64,000 bases of DNA from CAZKBP01 sp964551015 (GTDB lineage: Bacteria > Bacteroidota > Bacteroidia > Cytophagales > Microscillaceae), in assembly GCA_964551015.1 (NCBI GenBank), contig CAZKBP010000030.1:14377-78376 (forward strand), in the 5' to 3' direction. This document shows, in pieces, positions 33,279 to 42,493 of the stretch. Numbering within the stretch: the stretch's first letter is position 1; the number at the start of each line of letters is the position of its first letter. A model generated the notes under the pieces. It was not told the origin of the DNA. It saw nothing but the letters and a program-made list of their open reading frames with translations, and did not search any database. A program made the translations under genes and the position numbers.

Positions 33279-34889
33279 TTAGTTATTGACTAAATCTTTG
33301 GCTTGTTGCACCCAGTTATCTCGCTCAATTCTACCTTTGAAAGAGCCAATAATATCCGTAACCTTCTCTATATCTTCGGGTTGGAAGTTAGCAATCTGCT
33401 GAAAAGTATAGACCCCCATGGCATTGAGTTTTTCTTCAATAAAAGGGCCAATACCGTTAATTTTTTTCAGGTCATTTTTATCCGTTTCGGAAGCGGTGCC
33501 AATGTTACTGAAGTCAAAACTTTTGGCTTCTTCTCGGATTTTTTCTAATTGCTCCGCTTTTTTGCTTTTGGCGGGTCTTTTTTGATTTTCAGAAACTTGC
33601 TCTTCGCTTGCTGTTTTTTCCGTCTCGGCCTTGGCGGGTTCTTCCTTGGGTTCAGCTTTTACTTTTGCCTTGACAGGCTCCTTTTCTTTCAGTTCTTCCT
33701 TGGGTTCAGCTTTTACCTCCGCCTTGACGGGTTCTTTTTCCACGAGTTCTACTTCGGCTTTGGCCTCAATTTTTTCTTCTTTGGCTTGGCTCTCCGCTAA
33801 AGCTTTGGTTTTTCTCTCTTGGATTTTGAGTTGATCTCTATTCTCAAAGAATTCGGTAATGGTAGGGCCGAGTTCTTTTTGTGAGCGTCTTCCGGTAAAC
33901 ACGCCAATATGCCCTCCAGGGAATTCATACAAGTGCTTATCTTCTGAACCAATGTAGTCATTGATGGGCTTAGTGGAGCTAGGTGGCACGAGGTGGTCTT
34001 CGGAGGCGTAGATAGTGAGCACAGGCATCGTGATGTTCTTGAGATCTACCTCGTAAGGGCCTACCACGAGTTCTCCTTTGACCAATTTATTTTGTTGATA
34101 AAGGTCTTTGATAAATTGACGGTAGCATTCTCCGGCTTGGTCGGGTAGGTCATTGATCCATTTTTCCATTCTCAGGAAGTTCATCAGCTTGGCTTCGTCG
34201 TCCATAATGTCCATGAGCGTTTTTTGCTTACGAACCTTGAGCATGGGTTTGAGCATCTGAAAGCCGGTATCTAAGAAGTTTCCTGGGATCAATCCTCCAA
34301 AACCTTCTACAATCGCATCCACATCCATGTCGCGTGCCCATCGGAAAAGCAAGCCATCATCGGTAGAAAAATCGATGGGCGTAACGAGGGTAACCAAGTT
34401 TTTGATTTTTTCGGGGTGCGTGGCTGTATAAATCACGGAGAAGGTTCCTCCTTGGCAGATTCCCATCAGATTTACCTGATCTATCCCATGGGCTTCTCTT
34501 ACGAAGTCAATGGCTTCATCTATGTAGATATTGATGTAATCATGCATCGTAAGATAGCGATCGGCACGGGTAGGATAGCCTGTATCAATGACATAAATAT
34601 CGAGACCCAAGCTCAGGAGCTTACGAATCAGGCTCCGGTCAGGTTGCAAATCCATCATGTAGAAGCGATTGATTAGCGCGTAAGACACAACGATGGGCGT
34701 TTTGACCGTGGGCTCATCCTCTCGCTTGTATCGGTAGAGCTTGATTTTGTCCATACTCCAGACCTGCTCTTTTTCGGCCGTTCCGATATCAATTTGATCT
34801 ATTTGATTAAAGCCTTGTATGCCTCGGGTAAACTTTTGGGTGGTTTCGTTGATCTTCTCAAGCATTTCTGTGAAAGGATTTTCCATCAT
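33279..34889 (-). CDS. phaC: Class III poly(hydroxyalkanoate) synthase PhaC with C-terminal HhH domain
   Basis: The 536-aa protein divides in three. Residues 1-355 are a class III PhaC alpha/beta hydrolase: lipase-like box GICQGG (143-148, nucleophile Cys145), Asp in IYASEDHLVPP near 300 and His in PGGHIGVFTG near 330. Residues 355-445 are a low-complexity Lys/Glu/Ala/Pro linker with near-repeats of VKAEPKEE. Residues 465-536 are a helix-hairpin-helix module (LKKINGIGPFIEEKLNAMGV, then FKGRIERDNWVQQAKDLV) like that on Bacteroidetes NuoE and RplU. Usual class III PhaC ends near 355, so the tail is extra. It polymerises (R)-hydroxyacyl-CoA. phaE lies 93 bp upstream in the same direction. Confidence 0.93.
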   Translation of the reverse strand: MMENPFTEMLEKINETTQKFTRGIQGFNQIDQIDIGTAEKEQVWSMDKIKLYRYKREDEPTVKTPIVVSYALINRFYMMDLQPDRSLIRKLLSLGLDIYVIDTGYPTRADRYLTMHDYINIYIDEAIDFVREAHGIDQVNLMGICQGGTFSVIYTATHPEKIKNLVTLVTPIDFSTDDGLLFRWARDMDVDAIVEGFGGLIPGNFLDTGFQMLKPMLKVRKQKTLMDIMDDEAKLMNFLRMEKWINDLPDQAGECYRQFIKDLYQQNKLVKGELVVGPYEVDLKNITMPVLTIYASEDHLVPPSSTKPINDYIGSEDKHLYEFPGGHIGVFTGRRSQKELGPTITEFFENRDQLKIQERKTKALAESQAKEEKIEAKAEVELVEKEPVKAEVKAEPKEELKEKEPVKAKVKAEPKEEPAKAETEKTASEEQVSENQKRPAKSKKAEQLEKIREEAKSFDFSNIGTASETDKNDLKKINGIGPFIEEKLNAMGVYTFQQIANFQPEDIEKVTDIIGSFKGRIERDNWVQQAKDLVNN

Positions 34890-34982
34890 TGTTTTATTCG
34901 GTTAGTTGAGATCAAATTAGAATTACGATTGCTCGGATAGGGATTGATTTGGTACGGGATAATCTATTAGATGAATGCCCAA

Positions 34983-36290
34983 TTAGGCTTTACTTTCTTC
35001 TTTGAGCGATACACGCAATTGCTTCTCGAGCATTCTGATTTTGCTTTTAAGCTCGTAAACAGTAGCGTTGAGTTCGTCAATTTCGGAGCGGGCAGCAACG
35101 GGAAGTGGAGCCAAGAGATACTCCATGAGCTTGTCCAGATTGCTCTTGATCTCGAGGCCAATTTTAAGTAAATCTCCTTGCAGACGAGAATAGGATTCGC
35201 TAGCGAATAGCTTGATGGTATCTTCTTCCATCGTGTTGACCCAGATGGCATAAAACTCATCAAAGCTGATTAGTTCTGGCTTTTCTTGGGCTTTGTTCAT
35301 GATCTCTCTGACGGCTTGCTCGATAGATTTTTGTCCAGCCGTGTAGACCATATTTTGCATTTCTAAACCTTTGATGTAATACTTGGCGTATTTGTCTTGG
35401 ATTTCCATAATCAAAGCCAGCATTTCTTTCTCTCTACCAGCAGGAATCATGGTAAAATAGGGATTGATAAATTTCCCGAATTGCTCGGAGAATTCATAGG
35501 TAAGTTGAGCCAAGGAAGAGAGTCCTTTGTCTACCAAGGTGCTTGGTGCAAAGTTTTGGAGCTGATGCATGGAGCGAGAGAGCATACCTTGCATCCCCGT
35601 GGAGCTGGAGATCAGGTCTGTATATTTTTTTATCATCTCTACAAAGCCCTTGGACTTTTCGGCATCCATAAAATGGAAAATTCCATCTAAAACTTCTTTG
35701 TACTTATCCATGTCTAAGATCTTGGTGAGCGAGTCGATTCCCATGGAGTTACTTTGCATCATCTTGTAAATGGGCTGCCACATCTCGAACATCTTCATGT
35801 AAGTGCGGGTATTGTCAATAAACTGTGTAATCCCGTTTGCATTAAAATTGCCTTTCATAATATCCAGTCCATTCATAGGTTGCGAGTATTGGGTAATCAA
35901 ATGATTGTACACGCCATTCCAGTCGGTATATAGTTTCTGCATATGATTGGCATAAGACTCAAGGCTTTTGTCATTAGATTCTTTGCCAGCCGCGTAGTTG
36001 AGGAAGGTCATCCATTTTTTACCCAATTCCATCTGGGACTCGATCCAGTTTTTGAAGAAATCAGAGGCTTTTTCACGATCGTTCTGATTATTGAGGGTGG
36101 TAAGTATGGTATCGGCTAAGTCTTTTTGGTTCTCGAACCATTCGTTGTAGAGGTCTACCGAGCGCTCGATCACTTCGCCCTGGTTGAGGGATTCCTGAAT
36201 TTTTTTGGAGGTGTCCATCAGGTTATCCACGAATTTACTCTGTGTATTCATCCAAGCATCAAAGAAATTCTTAGTACTGTCCATTGTCAC
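34983..36290 (-). CDS. phaE: PHA synthase subunit PhaE
   Basis: The 435-aa, mostly helical protein is rich in Gln, Met and Asn. It starts STKNFFDAWMNTQSKFVDNL and contains repeated W-x-N-x-Q motifs (FENQKDLADTIL, WIESQMELGKKWM), the pattern of PhaE/PhaR-type partners of class III synthases. The C terminus is a coiled coil (SEIDELNATVYELKSKIRML). It activates PhaC, and no catalytic residues are expected. It is directly upstream of phaC and divergent from phaJ. A TAATTTTG -7-like element lies at 36323-36316 on the minus strand. Confidence 0.88.
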   Translation of the reverse strand: MTMDSTKNFFDAWMNTQSKFVDNLMDTSKKIQESLNQGEVIERSVDLYNEWFENQKDLADTILTTLNNQNDREKASDFFKNWIESQMELGKKWMTFLNYAAGKESNDKSLESYANHMQKLYTDWNGVYNHLITQYSQPMNGLDIMKGNFNANGITQFIDNTRTYMKMFEMWQPIYKMMQSNSMGIDSLTKILDMDKYKEVLDGIFHFMDAEKSKGFVEMIKKYTDLISSSTGMQGMLSRSMHQLQNFAPSTLVDKGLSSLAQLTYEFSEQFGKFINPYFTMIPAGREKEMLALIMEIQDKYAKYYIKGLEMQNMVYTAGQKSIEQAVREIMNKAQEKPELISFDEFYAIWVNTMEEDTIKLFASESYSRLQGDLLKIGLEIKSNLDKLMEYLLAPLPVAARSEIDELNATVYELKSKIRMLEKQLRVSLKEESKA

Positions 36291-36512
36291 AAAAGGTATT
36301 TAAGTAGTGTCTCTACAAAATTAACTAGCCACTATTGATTTAAAAAAATTTTTAGATAATATGGCGTTTCAATTATAACAATTATTTCTTATACAAGACA
36401 AAATTTAAAGGAAAATATAAAAATTCCTAGCTTTTCTGGGTCAATTTTCCCAAAAAGAGCACAGATGATTTTTTGTATTATATTAATATTCTATTTATTA
36501 GCTACTTTATCT

Positions 36513-36917
36513 ATGATCGAGTTAAATCAGACCTACGAATTTTCTTTCAAGTACAGTCAGGCAGACGTGGAGAAATTTGCCCAAGTGACGGGCGACCACA
36601 ACCCCATTCATTTGGACGCTGCCTATGCCGCTCAGACGATGTTCAAACAAAGAATTATGCACGGCTTCTTGGGAGGAAGTGTGTTTTCTAAGGTGTTTGG
36701 CACTTTATTTCCAGGAGAGGGCACCATCTATCTCAAGCAAAGTATGGAGTTTATGCGTCCTATGTATGTAGATACCGACTACAAAGCGGAGTTCACGATC
36801 AAGGAAATCAATCGCGAAAAGCACCGTGCCATTGTAGAAACTAAAATTGTGGATCAGGATTCTGGCAAGGTGACCGTACAAGGAGAAGCGGAGGTGATGA
36901 ATCAGGAAAAAATTTAG
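36513..36917 (+). CDS. phaJ: MaoC-family (R)-specific enoyl-CoA hydratase
   Basis: I chose the ATG at 36513 because the 16 residues in front (from 36465) are a hydrophobic run unlike the family. The 134-aa hot-dog protein has the hydratase-2 motif VTGDHNPIHLDAAYAAQ (catalytic Asp/His) and IMHGFLGGSVFSKVFGTLFP. PhaJ makes (R)-3-hydroxyacyl-CoA from enoyl-CoA and feeds PHA synthase. Divergence from phaE/phaC supports the name, but a general MaoC dehydratase is possible. Confidence 0.85.
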   Translation: MIELNQTYEFSFKYSQADVEKFAQVTGDHNPIHLDAAYAAQTMFKQRIMHGFLGGSVFSKVFGTLFPGEGTIYLKQSMEFMRPMYVDTDYKAEFTIKEINREKHRAIVETKIVDQDSGKVTVQGEAEVMNQEKI

Positions 36918-36928
36918 ATGCATCTATC

Positions 36929-36997
36929 GTTTAATTGCTGCAGGGTTCCATTGTCTAAGATCAAGTAAACAAACGTTCCACAATGCAGCAGTTAAAC
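36929..36997. terminator. Inverted repeat between phaJ and the receiver-PP2C gene
   Basis: GTTTAATTGCTGCA (36929-36942) pairs with TGCAGCAGTTAAAC (36984-36997), 13 of 14 bases, around a 41-nt loop. It fills the convergent gap and is a likely two-way terminator. Confidence 0.6.
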
Positions 36998-37007
36998 CCT
37001 CCCGTCA

Positions 37008-38414
37008 TCAATTGATTTTAAAGCCAATAATCAGGACGTCATCCGTCTGTCGATTTTCTCCTTTCCATTCCCTGAAGGTTTGGTCGAGTATTTCTTGCTG
37101 GCGAGCCATCGGGTGATGATGTATTTCTTGAAAAAGCTTACGTAGTTTTCTCACCATAAATTTCCTACCTTCTGCCCCGCCAAACTGATCTTGGAAGCCA
37201 TCCGTGAAGAGGTAAGCGGTGGTAGATGCCTCCAGAGAAATCACGTGGCGCGTAAAGGCTCGCTTTTCCTCCTTCTGCTCTCCTCCAATGGGATGACGAT
37301 CGCCTTTGAGCACTTTCATCTCCCCTGCTTGCAGATAGACCAAATGATTTTTGGCTCCAGCAAATTCCATCTCTTGTCGCTGCGGGTCGATGGTACAGAT
37401 GGCCATATCCATACCGTCTCGATTTTGGGTTTCTGCTTGTTTCAAACTATGGCGAATACGCTCGTGCAATTGGTTGAGGATTAAATCAGGGTGGGTCACT
37501 CCTTCGGCATTGATAATCTGCTTGAGATTGGCATCTCCGACCATGGACATAAAAGCACCGGGCACCCCGTGTCCAGTACAATCTACGGCTGAGATGATAA
37601 TTTTGCCCTTACCTTCGCTAAACCAATAGAAATCACCACTGACGATATCACGAGGTTTAAACAAAATAAAAAAATCACTAAGATAACGCCCTATGTACTC
37701 AGGATAAGGCAACATGGCTTCCTGAATTCGTTTGGCATAATTGATACTGGAAGTGATTTCGTGATTTTTTTTCTCTATAATTTCTTTCGCCTTGACTACT
37801 TCGGCGGTTCTTTCTTTTACTTTTTGCTCCAAGTGCTGGCGATATCCCTCGATCTCCATAATATCGCTGTAGGAGCGCAATCCGGTGGTAATCGTGGTGA
37901 AGAGGCGTTTATCGGTCAGTTCGGTCTTATTTTTATAATCATTAATATCATAACGGATGATGACATCTTCTTCGGGGGCTTGGCCGGGCTGCCCAGTACG
38001 CATGATGATACGAATAAAGTCATTTTGCAACTCATTACGGATACGCTCTACTACTTTCAAGCCAGCGTCATTGGTTTCCATGACGACGTCTAAGAGTGTC
38101 AAAGCTACATCTTGATTTTCGCGTAGCATCGTGATGGCTTCTTCTCCGGTGTGAGCACTTAGGAAGTGTAGTCGTTTGCCCTTATACTCGTAATCGCTCA
38201 GTGCAAAACGAGTGACATTGTGAATCTCTGATTCATCGTCTACGATCAGTACTTTCCATACCTCTCTCTGGGAGAGATCAGGCAGTTGGTGGCTCGGAGA
38301 GATGCTTTTTTGGGTGGTATCTTTGTCGTTATCATTAGATAAATCATCCGCGAAGAAAACTTCATCTTCTTGGGTTTCGTCGGCAAACAGCGTATTTTCT
38401 TCATCAATCATCAT
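37008..38414 (-). CDS. Response regulator with SpoIIE-type PP2C phosphatase output
   Basis: The 468-aa protein starts with an acidic leader of about 50 residues. A receiver domain follows (VLIVDDESEIHN, phospho-acceptor Asp in LTLLDVVMETND, conserved Lys in NDYKNKTEL). Next is a short coiled coil (KVKERTAEVVKAKEIIEKKN). The C-terminal PP2C/SpoIIE domain has SGDFYWFSEGKGKI, DCTGHGVPGAFMS, TDGFQDQFGG and DDVLIIGF. It should act as a phosphorylation-controlled Ser/Thr phosphatase, probably on an anti-sigma-antagonist-like target. The histidine kinase gene lies 276 bp upstream in the same direction and is the likely partner. Confidence 0.9.
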   Translation of the reverse strand: MMIDEENTLFADETQEDEVFFADDLSNDNDKDTTQKSISPSHQLPDLSQREVWKVLIVDDESEIHNVTRFALSDYEYKGKRLHFLSAHTGEEAITMLRENQDVALTLLDVVMETNDAGLKVVERIRNELQNDFIRIIMRTGQPGQAPEEDVIIRYDINDYKNKTELTDKRLFTTITTGLRSYSDIMEIEGYRQHLEQKVKERTAEVVKAKEIIEKKNHEITSSINYAKRIQEAMLPYPEYIGRYLSDFFILFKPRDIVSGDFYWFSEGKGKIIISAVDCTGHGVPGAFMSMVGDANLKQIINAEGVTHPDLILNQLHERIRHSLKQAETQNRDGMDMAICTIDPQRQEMEFAGAKNHLVYLQAGEMKVLKGDRHPIGGEQKEEKRAFTRHVISLEASTTAYLFTDGFQDQFGGAEGRKFMVRKLRKLFQEIHHHPMARQQEILDQTFREWKGENRQTDDVLIIGFKIN

Positions 38415-38690
38415 CCAAAACGCTTTTCTAATTTAATGGATTTAAGAGCTTATTTAAACTTTATCTTCCAGCTAGCACCGAGATCAAAACCAGCTCTTGG
38501 TATGGTGTGGTTTGATAAGCGAACACGGCAGATTCGTGAAAGGTTCACCCGAAATACTGGGATAGAATACTCACATAATTATTACCCTAGCTAGTTATTT
38601 TCTGCCTTTAAAACTAATTCGCTTTGAAATCAAATACAAAAATCTTTCCGTATTTCTGCTTGGAAATACCTCGAAAGTACTTGGAGAGGG

Positions 38691-41018
38691 CTACCCGTTC
38701 ACGGGAATCTCGAGGTGGAAGGTTGCTCCCTGGTTAGGTGCGCTCTCTAGCTGTAGGCGACCTCCGAGCTTCTGTACCACGAGATTATACACGATATTCA
38801 TACCCAAACCTGTCCCCCCACCGTCACGATTGGTCGTAAAGAAAGGCTCGTATATTTTGCGCTTTACCTCCTCGGTCATTCCGTTTCCATCATCTGAATA
38901 AATCAGATGCAGATTGTTATAACGTTTGTAAGCTTTGATGGTCATTTTGCCGTGATCTCTTCCTTTGAAGCCGTGAATGAGCGAGTTCATTACTAAATTG
39001 GTAATAATTTGGGAAAAAGCCCCCGCGTAACTGTTGATTTCAATTTCTTCATCGGCCTCGAGGGTGATTTGGTAGGGTTTATTTTTTAGCTCTGGATTCA
39101 GTGCCATCACCGTTTCTTTGAGATAAGTGTGTAGGTTAAAAACTCGCTTGCCCTCGCTAGATTGTTCTACGGCTACTCGCTTGAAACCCTGTACCAAATC
39201 AGCCGCTCGGCTCAAATTACTCAATAAGATGGTATTCCCCTGTTCGGTAATTCCCAGATAATTCTCCAAATCTGTACGCTTCATCTGGTTTTGGCGGTAG
39301 AGCCCCAGAAGCTCTTTGGTTTTAGTATCTAAACGGGAAGCTGCCGTTACACAGACTCCAATGGGAGTATTGATTTCGTGCGCAACACCTGCTACCAAGT
39401 TACCCAGCGCGGCCATTTTTTCAGATTCTACCAATTGTTTTTGGGCGGCATTTAGCAATTCGTAGGTTTCTGCGTTTTTGAGGGCAATGGTTGTGTAGGC
39501 AGCCAAGGTCTTAATCATATCGATATGCCGATGATTATAGGCATTTTCTTTTTTGCTGTATACGCCCACGGCTCCGATGGTATCTCCCTCGTGGAGCATC
39601 GGGTAGTAAATCATGGAATTAAAGATTGGATTCACCGAGTACTCATCCAATTCATAGCGGCGGAGGTCTTGCTTACGGTTAATGAGAATAGAACGTGAAT
39701 TTTTGACACACCAAACGGCTGGGTTATTTTCCTCTTTGATAGAAATTCTGATGAGTGGCTTTTTGATTTGATTCTCTGTATTAAATTTATACTCGAGTTG
39801 TTCGTACTCAGGGTGATACTCAGAAATTCGAAATCCATCGGCGGGCATCAATTGGGTTACGTAGCCATAAAAAGTATCAAAAATTTCTTTAAAGTCGAGT
39901 GTAGAAGTAATGCTCTGACCGATGCGACTTAGAATGGTAATGGTTTCGTAAGACTTTTGAAGCTCTTCGGCTTGTTGCGCCATCTCGTTGGCTTGCTTCT
40001 CGAGGTTATCTCTTTGGGAGCGAATTTCTTCCTCGGTTTGTTTGAGTTCTTCATTTTTTTCGCCTAGCTCTATATTGCGCATTTCTATTTCTTCTTGCTG
40101 GAGAAGAATTTGTTTGTATTGTTTGTCAATCTCTTTATTACGCCCTTCCAAGGCGGTGAAGGCTTCTTTGATTTTTTCGTTACTTTTCTCAATTTCCTGA
40201 TTCTTATTGCGAATCTCCTGATTTTTGAGAGCTAGGGCTTCTTTTTGGTCTTGTAAGAGGCGATTGGCCTTCCGCGTTTGGAAAACACCTTGTACCAATA
40301 GAGATGCTAAAATAACCAACAAGCCTACCGCAGCAATGAGGATGTAGTTATAACGCTTTTGCTGCTCAGCCTGTCGGTCTAGAAAACGCTTGATAATCCC
40401 AGCCTTGCTGAACTGAGTATCTGTAGACTCGATAGAAATTTCTGAATAACTAAAGGCTAGATCATCTTCCCCTTTTTCAAAATAAACTTCGGCCACATTA
40501 TTAGCGACTTCGGCAGCCTTGGATCGTTCGTTTAAGCGCTCGTAAAGATCAAAGGCGCGTTGATAGTAGTGCGCGGCAGAATCTAGGTATTGCGCTTTGG
40601 TATAGGAAATATTCTTGTAAAAAGTCCCGTAATCGTTGTAGGTATCGGCTAGTTTTTGCTCACTTCCAAGCGATTTATGTATCTCAACGGCTCGATCGAA
40701 GGAGCTAATTACATCATCTTGCTCCTGTGGATTGAGGCTGTAAGCTACTTTGGCCTGATTAACGAGGGCGCGGGCTTCCCCAATTTCGTATTGGGCAGCT
40801 TTTGCCAAATTAACCGCTTGTCGGGCGTAATTATAAGAGGCTTGCAGTTCATTGACACTCCGATAATTCTCTGCCAAGAGGTTCATAATATTCACTTTAT
40901 CCTTGATAAAAGCAGTGAAAGGCAGGGCATTCCTCAAGCTGTCTATTTTGGCACACTGTGCCCAGAGAGAAAAACTCCATCCCATCAAAAGGACGGTCAG
41001 ATAGCAGGCTTTTTTCAT
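38691..41018 (-). CDS. Hybrid-free sensor histidine kinase with TPR, TM and GAF domains
   Basis: I chose the ATG at 41018; the TTG at 41030 would add four residues before the signal peptide (ends SLWAQ). The 775-aa protein has periplasmic TPR-like helices (about 30-200), one transmembrane helix (YILIAAVGLLVILASLLVQG) and a long coiled coil (about 255-370). A GAF domain (about 375-510) follows, then a HisKA domain with the phospho-His in NLVAGVAHEINTPIGV. The ATPase domain has NLVMNSLIHGF, SDDGNGM and GGTGLGM. It is complete and likely active. The downstream receiver-PP2C protein is its probable target. Confidence 0.92.
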   Translation of the reverse strand: MKKACYLTVLLMGWSFSLWAQCAKIDSLRNALPFTAFIKDKVNIMNLLAENYRSVNELQASYNYARQAVNLAKAAQYEIGEARALVNQAKVAYSLNPQEQDDVISSFDRAVEIHKSLGSEQKLADTYNDYGTFYKNISYTKAQYLDSAAHYYQRAFDLYERLNERSKAAEVANNVAEVYFEKGEDDLAFSYSEISIESTDTQFSKAGIIKRFLDRQAEQQKRYNYILIAAVGLLVILASLLVQGVFQTRKANRLLQDQKEALALKNQEIRNKNQEIEKSNEKIKEAFTALEGRNKEIDKQYKQILLQQEEIEMRNIELGEKNEELKQTEEEIRSQRDNLEKQANEMAQQAEELQKSYETITILSRIGQSITSTLDFKEIFDTFYGYVTQLMPADGFRISEYHPEYEQLEYKFNTENQIKKPLIRISIKEENNPAVWCVKNSRSILINRKQDLRRYELDEYSVNPIFNSMIYYPMLHEGDTIGAVGVYSKKENAYNHRHIDMIKTLAAYTTIALKNAETYELLNAAQKQLVESEKMAALGNLVAGVAHEINTPIGVCVTAASRLDTKTKELLGLYRQNQMKRTDLENYLGITEQGNTILLSNLSRAADLVQGFKRVAVEQSSEGKRVFNLHTYLKETVMALNPELKNKPYQITLEADEEIEINSYAGAFSQIITNLVMNSLIHGFKGRDHGKMTIKAYKRYNNLHLIYSDDGNGMTEEVKRKIYEPFFTTNRDGGGTGLGMNIVYNLVVQKLGGRLQLESAPNQGATFHLEIPVNG

Positions 41019-41173
41019 ATGTTTGTACAATTCTAGAATACTTATACGAGTTTGACCCTTAAAGAAAGTGCTTTAAAACCAAGAAACCCGCCTTATGTAA
41101 TAAATTCGTGTGGATTGATGTGCGATGGCTCGTTTTTAGTTTTTAGAGAAGCAAAAATTGGCCTGAGCTGTTG

Positions 41174-41282
41174 TCTCTGTGTTTCTGTGTTTCTCTGTGT
41201 CTCTGTGTCTCTATGTTTGTCTATCTCTGTATCTCTGTTTCTCTGTTTCTCTGTGTTTCTCTGTTTCTCTGTGCCTCTGTGT
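41174..41282. repeat. Imperfect tandem repeat of CTCTGTGT/TTCTCTG units
   Basis: About 110 bp of near-pure pyrimidine/GT sequence built from variants of TCTCTGTG and TTCTCTGT, with no purine-rich breaks. The 15-mer CTCTGTGTCTCTGTG from it recurs at 44585-44599. It lies between the histidine kinase gene and a convergent hypothetical gene. It is not a CRISPR, because there are no unique spacers. Confidence 0.8.
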
Positions 41283-41301
41283 TCAAAAAAAACGTCCTAC
41301 T

Positions 41302-41646
41302 TCAATACCGAAGCAACCACACAGTGGCCAACTGCTCCACGAGGGCTAAGTCTCCATTATCCGCGAGGTTATAAATTTGGCTGACATACTGCGCTTGGAT
41401 AGAAAATTTATACCAAGTATTCTCTGGTACGATCACCCCTTTTTCCAAAAGGCTTTGAAATGAATAATTTTCTTGGCATTGTCGAATCACTTTTTTATCG
41501 AAGATACGGATATGCTGATTTCGCATGAAGCGTTTGCGGAATCGCCCACGCTCGTCTCGATATTCTTGTTTAGGGCTATGCACTAAGAATAAATCTAAGA
41601 TGAGGCTACGCTCCTCGGCACTCAGTGTAAGGGGAGTTGCTTCCAT
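41302..41646 (-). CDS. Hypothetical protein
   Basis: The 114-aa soluble, basic protein starts MEATPLTLSAEERSLILDLF and has an Arg-rich middle (YRDERGRFRKRFMRNQHIR). It ends with a helical part (SQIYNLADNGDLALVEQLAT). The Arg-rich stretch could contact nucleic acid, but no family was recognised. It has no close same-strand partner, and the start of the CTCTGTG repeat lies directly behind it. Confidence 0.55.
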   Translation of the reverse strand: MEATPLTLSAEERSLILDLFLVHSPKQEYRDERGRFRKRFMRNQHIRIFDKKVIRQCQENYSFQSLLEKGVIVPENTWYKFSIQAQYVSQIYNLADNGDLALVEQLATVWLLRY

Positions 41647-41757
41647 AATACAAAGGTAAAAGGGAATTTGAGAAGGGAGAAAGAGAAATCATTCCTTCTC
41701 CCGTACAAGTTTGTGTTCCTAGATGAAGCAATCTATGTTAGATTGTATTCTGAAAAA

Positions 41758-41817
41758 ACGTAAATTTACGTGTAATCGCCAGTTGGGCAAAACTAATTTT
41801 GATGCTGGGCTGCCCAA
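41758..41817 (+). promoter_or_regulatory. Promoter region of the Crp/Fnr gene with two palindromes
   Basis: TAATTTTG (41794-41801) fits the -7 consensus. Where the -33 element would lie is a perfect 14-bp palindrome, ACGTAAATTTACGT (41758-41771), a good candidate operator. A second dyad, TTGGGCA/TGCCCAA (41783-41789 and 41811-41817), encloses the -7 and start-site region. Autoregulation by the Crp/Fnr protein encoded just downstream is plausible. Confidence 0.45.
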
Positions 41818-41838
41818 GGTTCTAACCCTTTTTAAAAG

Positions 41839-42408
41839 ATGAAACAAAAGCTTGCCGAACATATCATTGATCGCTTAGGGCGAGAGCCAGCGCACTTGGA
41901 AGCCGTGCTTGAGCATTTCAAAGAACAAAAAACCAAACGAGGAGTGCATCTTTTACAGCAGGGCGAAGTCTGTAAGCACGTATACTTTATCGTAGAAGGT
42001 TGCCTGCAAGTATATGTCATTGATAAAAACGGCCACGAGTCTACCCGCGAGCTTTATGTAGAAGACCAATGGACAACCGATATCTTTGGTTTTCAAAACC
42101 AAACACCTGCTTCCGAATTTATCAAATGTGTAGAGCCTTGCCAGCTTTTGAAGATTCATTATGATTCTTTCCAAAAATTAGCGCAAGCTGTGCCCCAGTT
42201 CGCTGGCATTTACAAGCAAATCTTAGAAGTTTCTTACAATAATACCGTTTATCGGGTCAACACCTTGATCTCCCTGAGTGCCTTAGATCGGATCAAATGG
42301 TTGCAAGAGCACAAACCTCACCTCCTCCCTCGGCTCTCGAGCCGCTTACTGGCTTCTTATCTCGGCATCACCCCCGAAACCCTCACGCGCCTCAAGGCCA
42401 AACTCTGA
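41839..42408 (+). CDS. Crp/Fnr-family transcription regulator
   Basis: The 189-aa protein has a cyclic-nucleotide-binding-like domain (GVHLLQQGEVCKHVYFIVEG, CLQVYVID) for about 120 residues. A central helix leads to a short C-terminal helix-turn-helix, RLLASYLGITPETLTRLKAK. Bacteroidetes members of this type rarely keep the cAMP-contact residues, and the ligand is unknown. It precedes the YCII and DoxX genes in the same direction, and those may be targets. A palindrome lies in its promoter. Confidence 0.88.
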   Translation: MKQKLAEHIIDRLGREPAHLEAVLEHFKEQKTKRGVHLLQQGEVCKHVYFIVEGCLQVYVIDKNGHESTRELYVEDQWTTDIFGFQNQTPASEFIKCVEPCQLLKIHYDSFQKLAQAVPQFAGIYKQILEVSYNNTVYRVNTLISLSALDRIKWLQEHKPHLLPRLSSRLLASYLGITPETLTRLKAKL

Positions 42409-42493
42409 AAACCTTGACATTTGTCAATGCTTAAAGAGGCCACATGGTTGAACTTTGTGCTGTAATCATTTTTTAACCATAACTCTTTTGACA

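Noticed and set aside
41174..41282. CRISPR array or coding low-complexity protein
   Set aside because: There are no unique spacers between repeats, and the translated frames are Cys/Leu/Val runs typical of translated satellite sequence.
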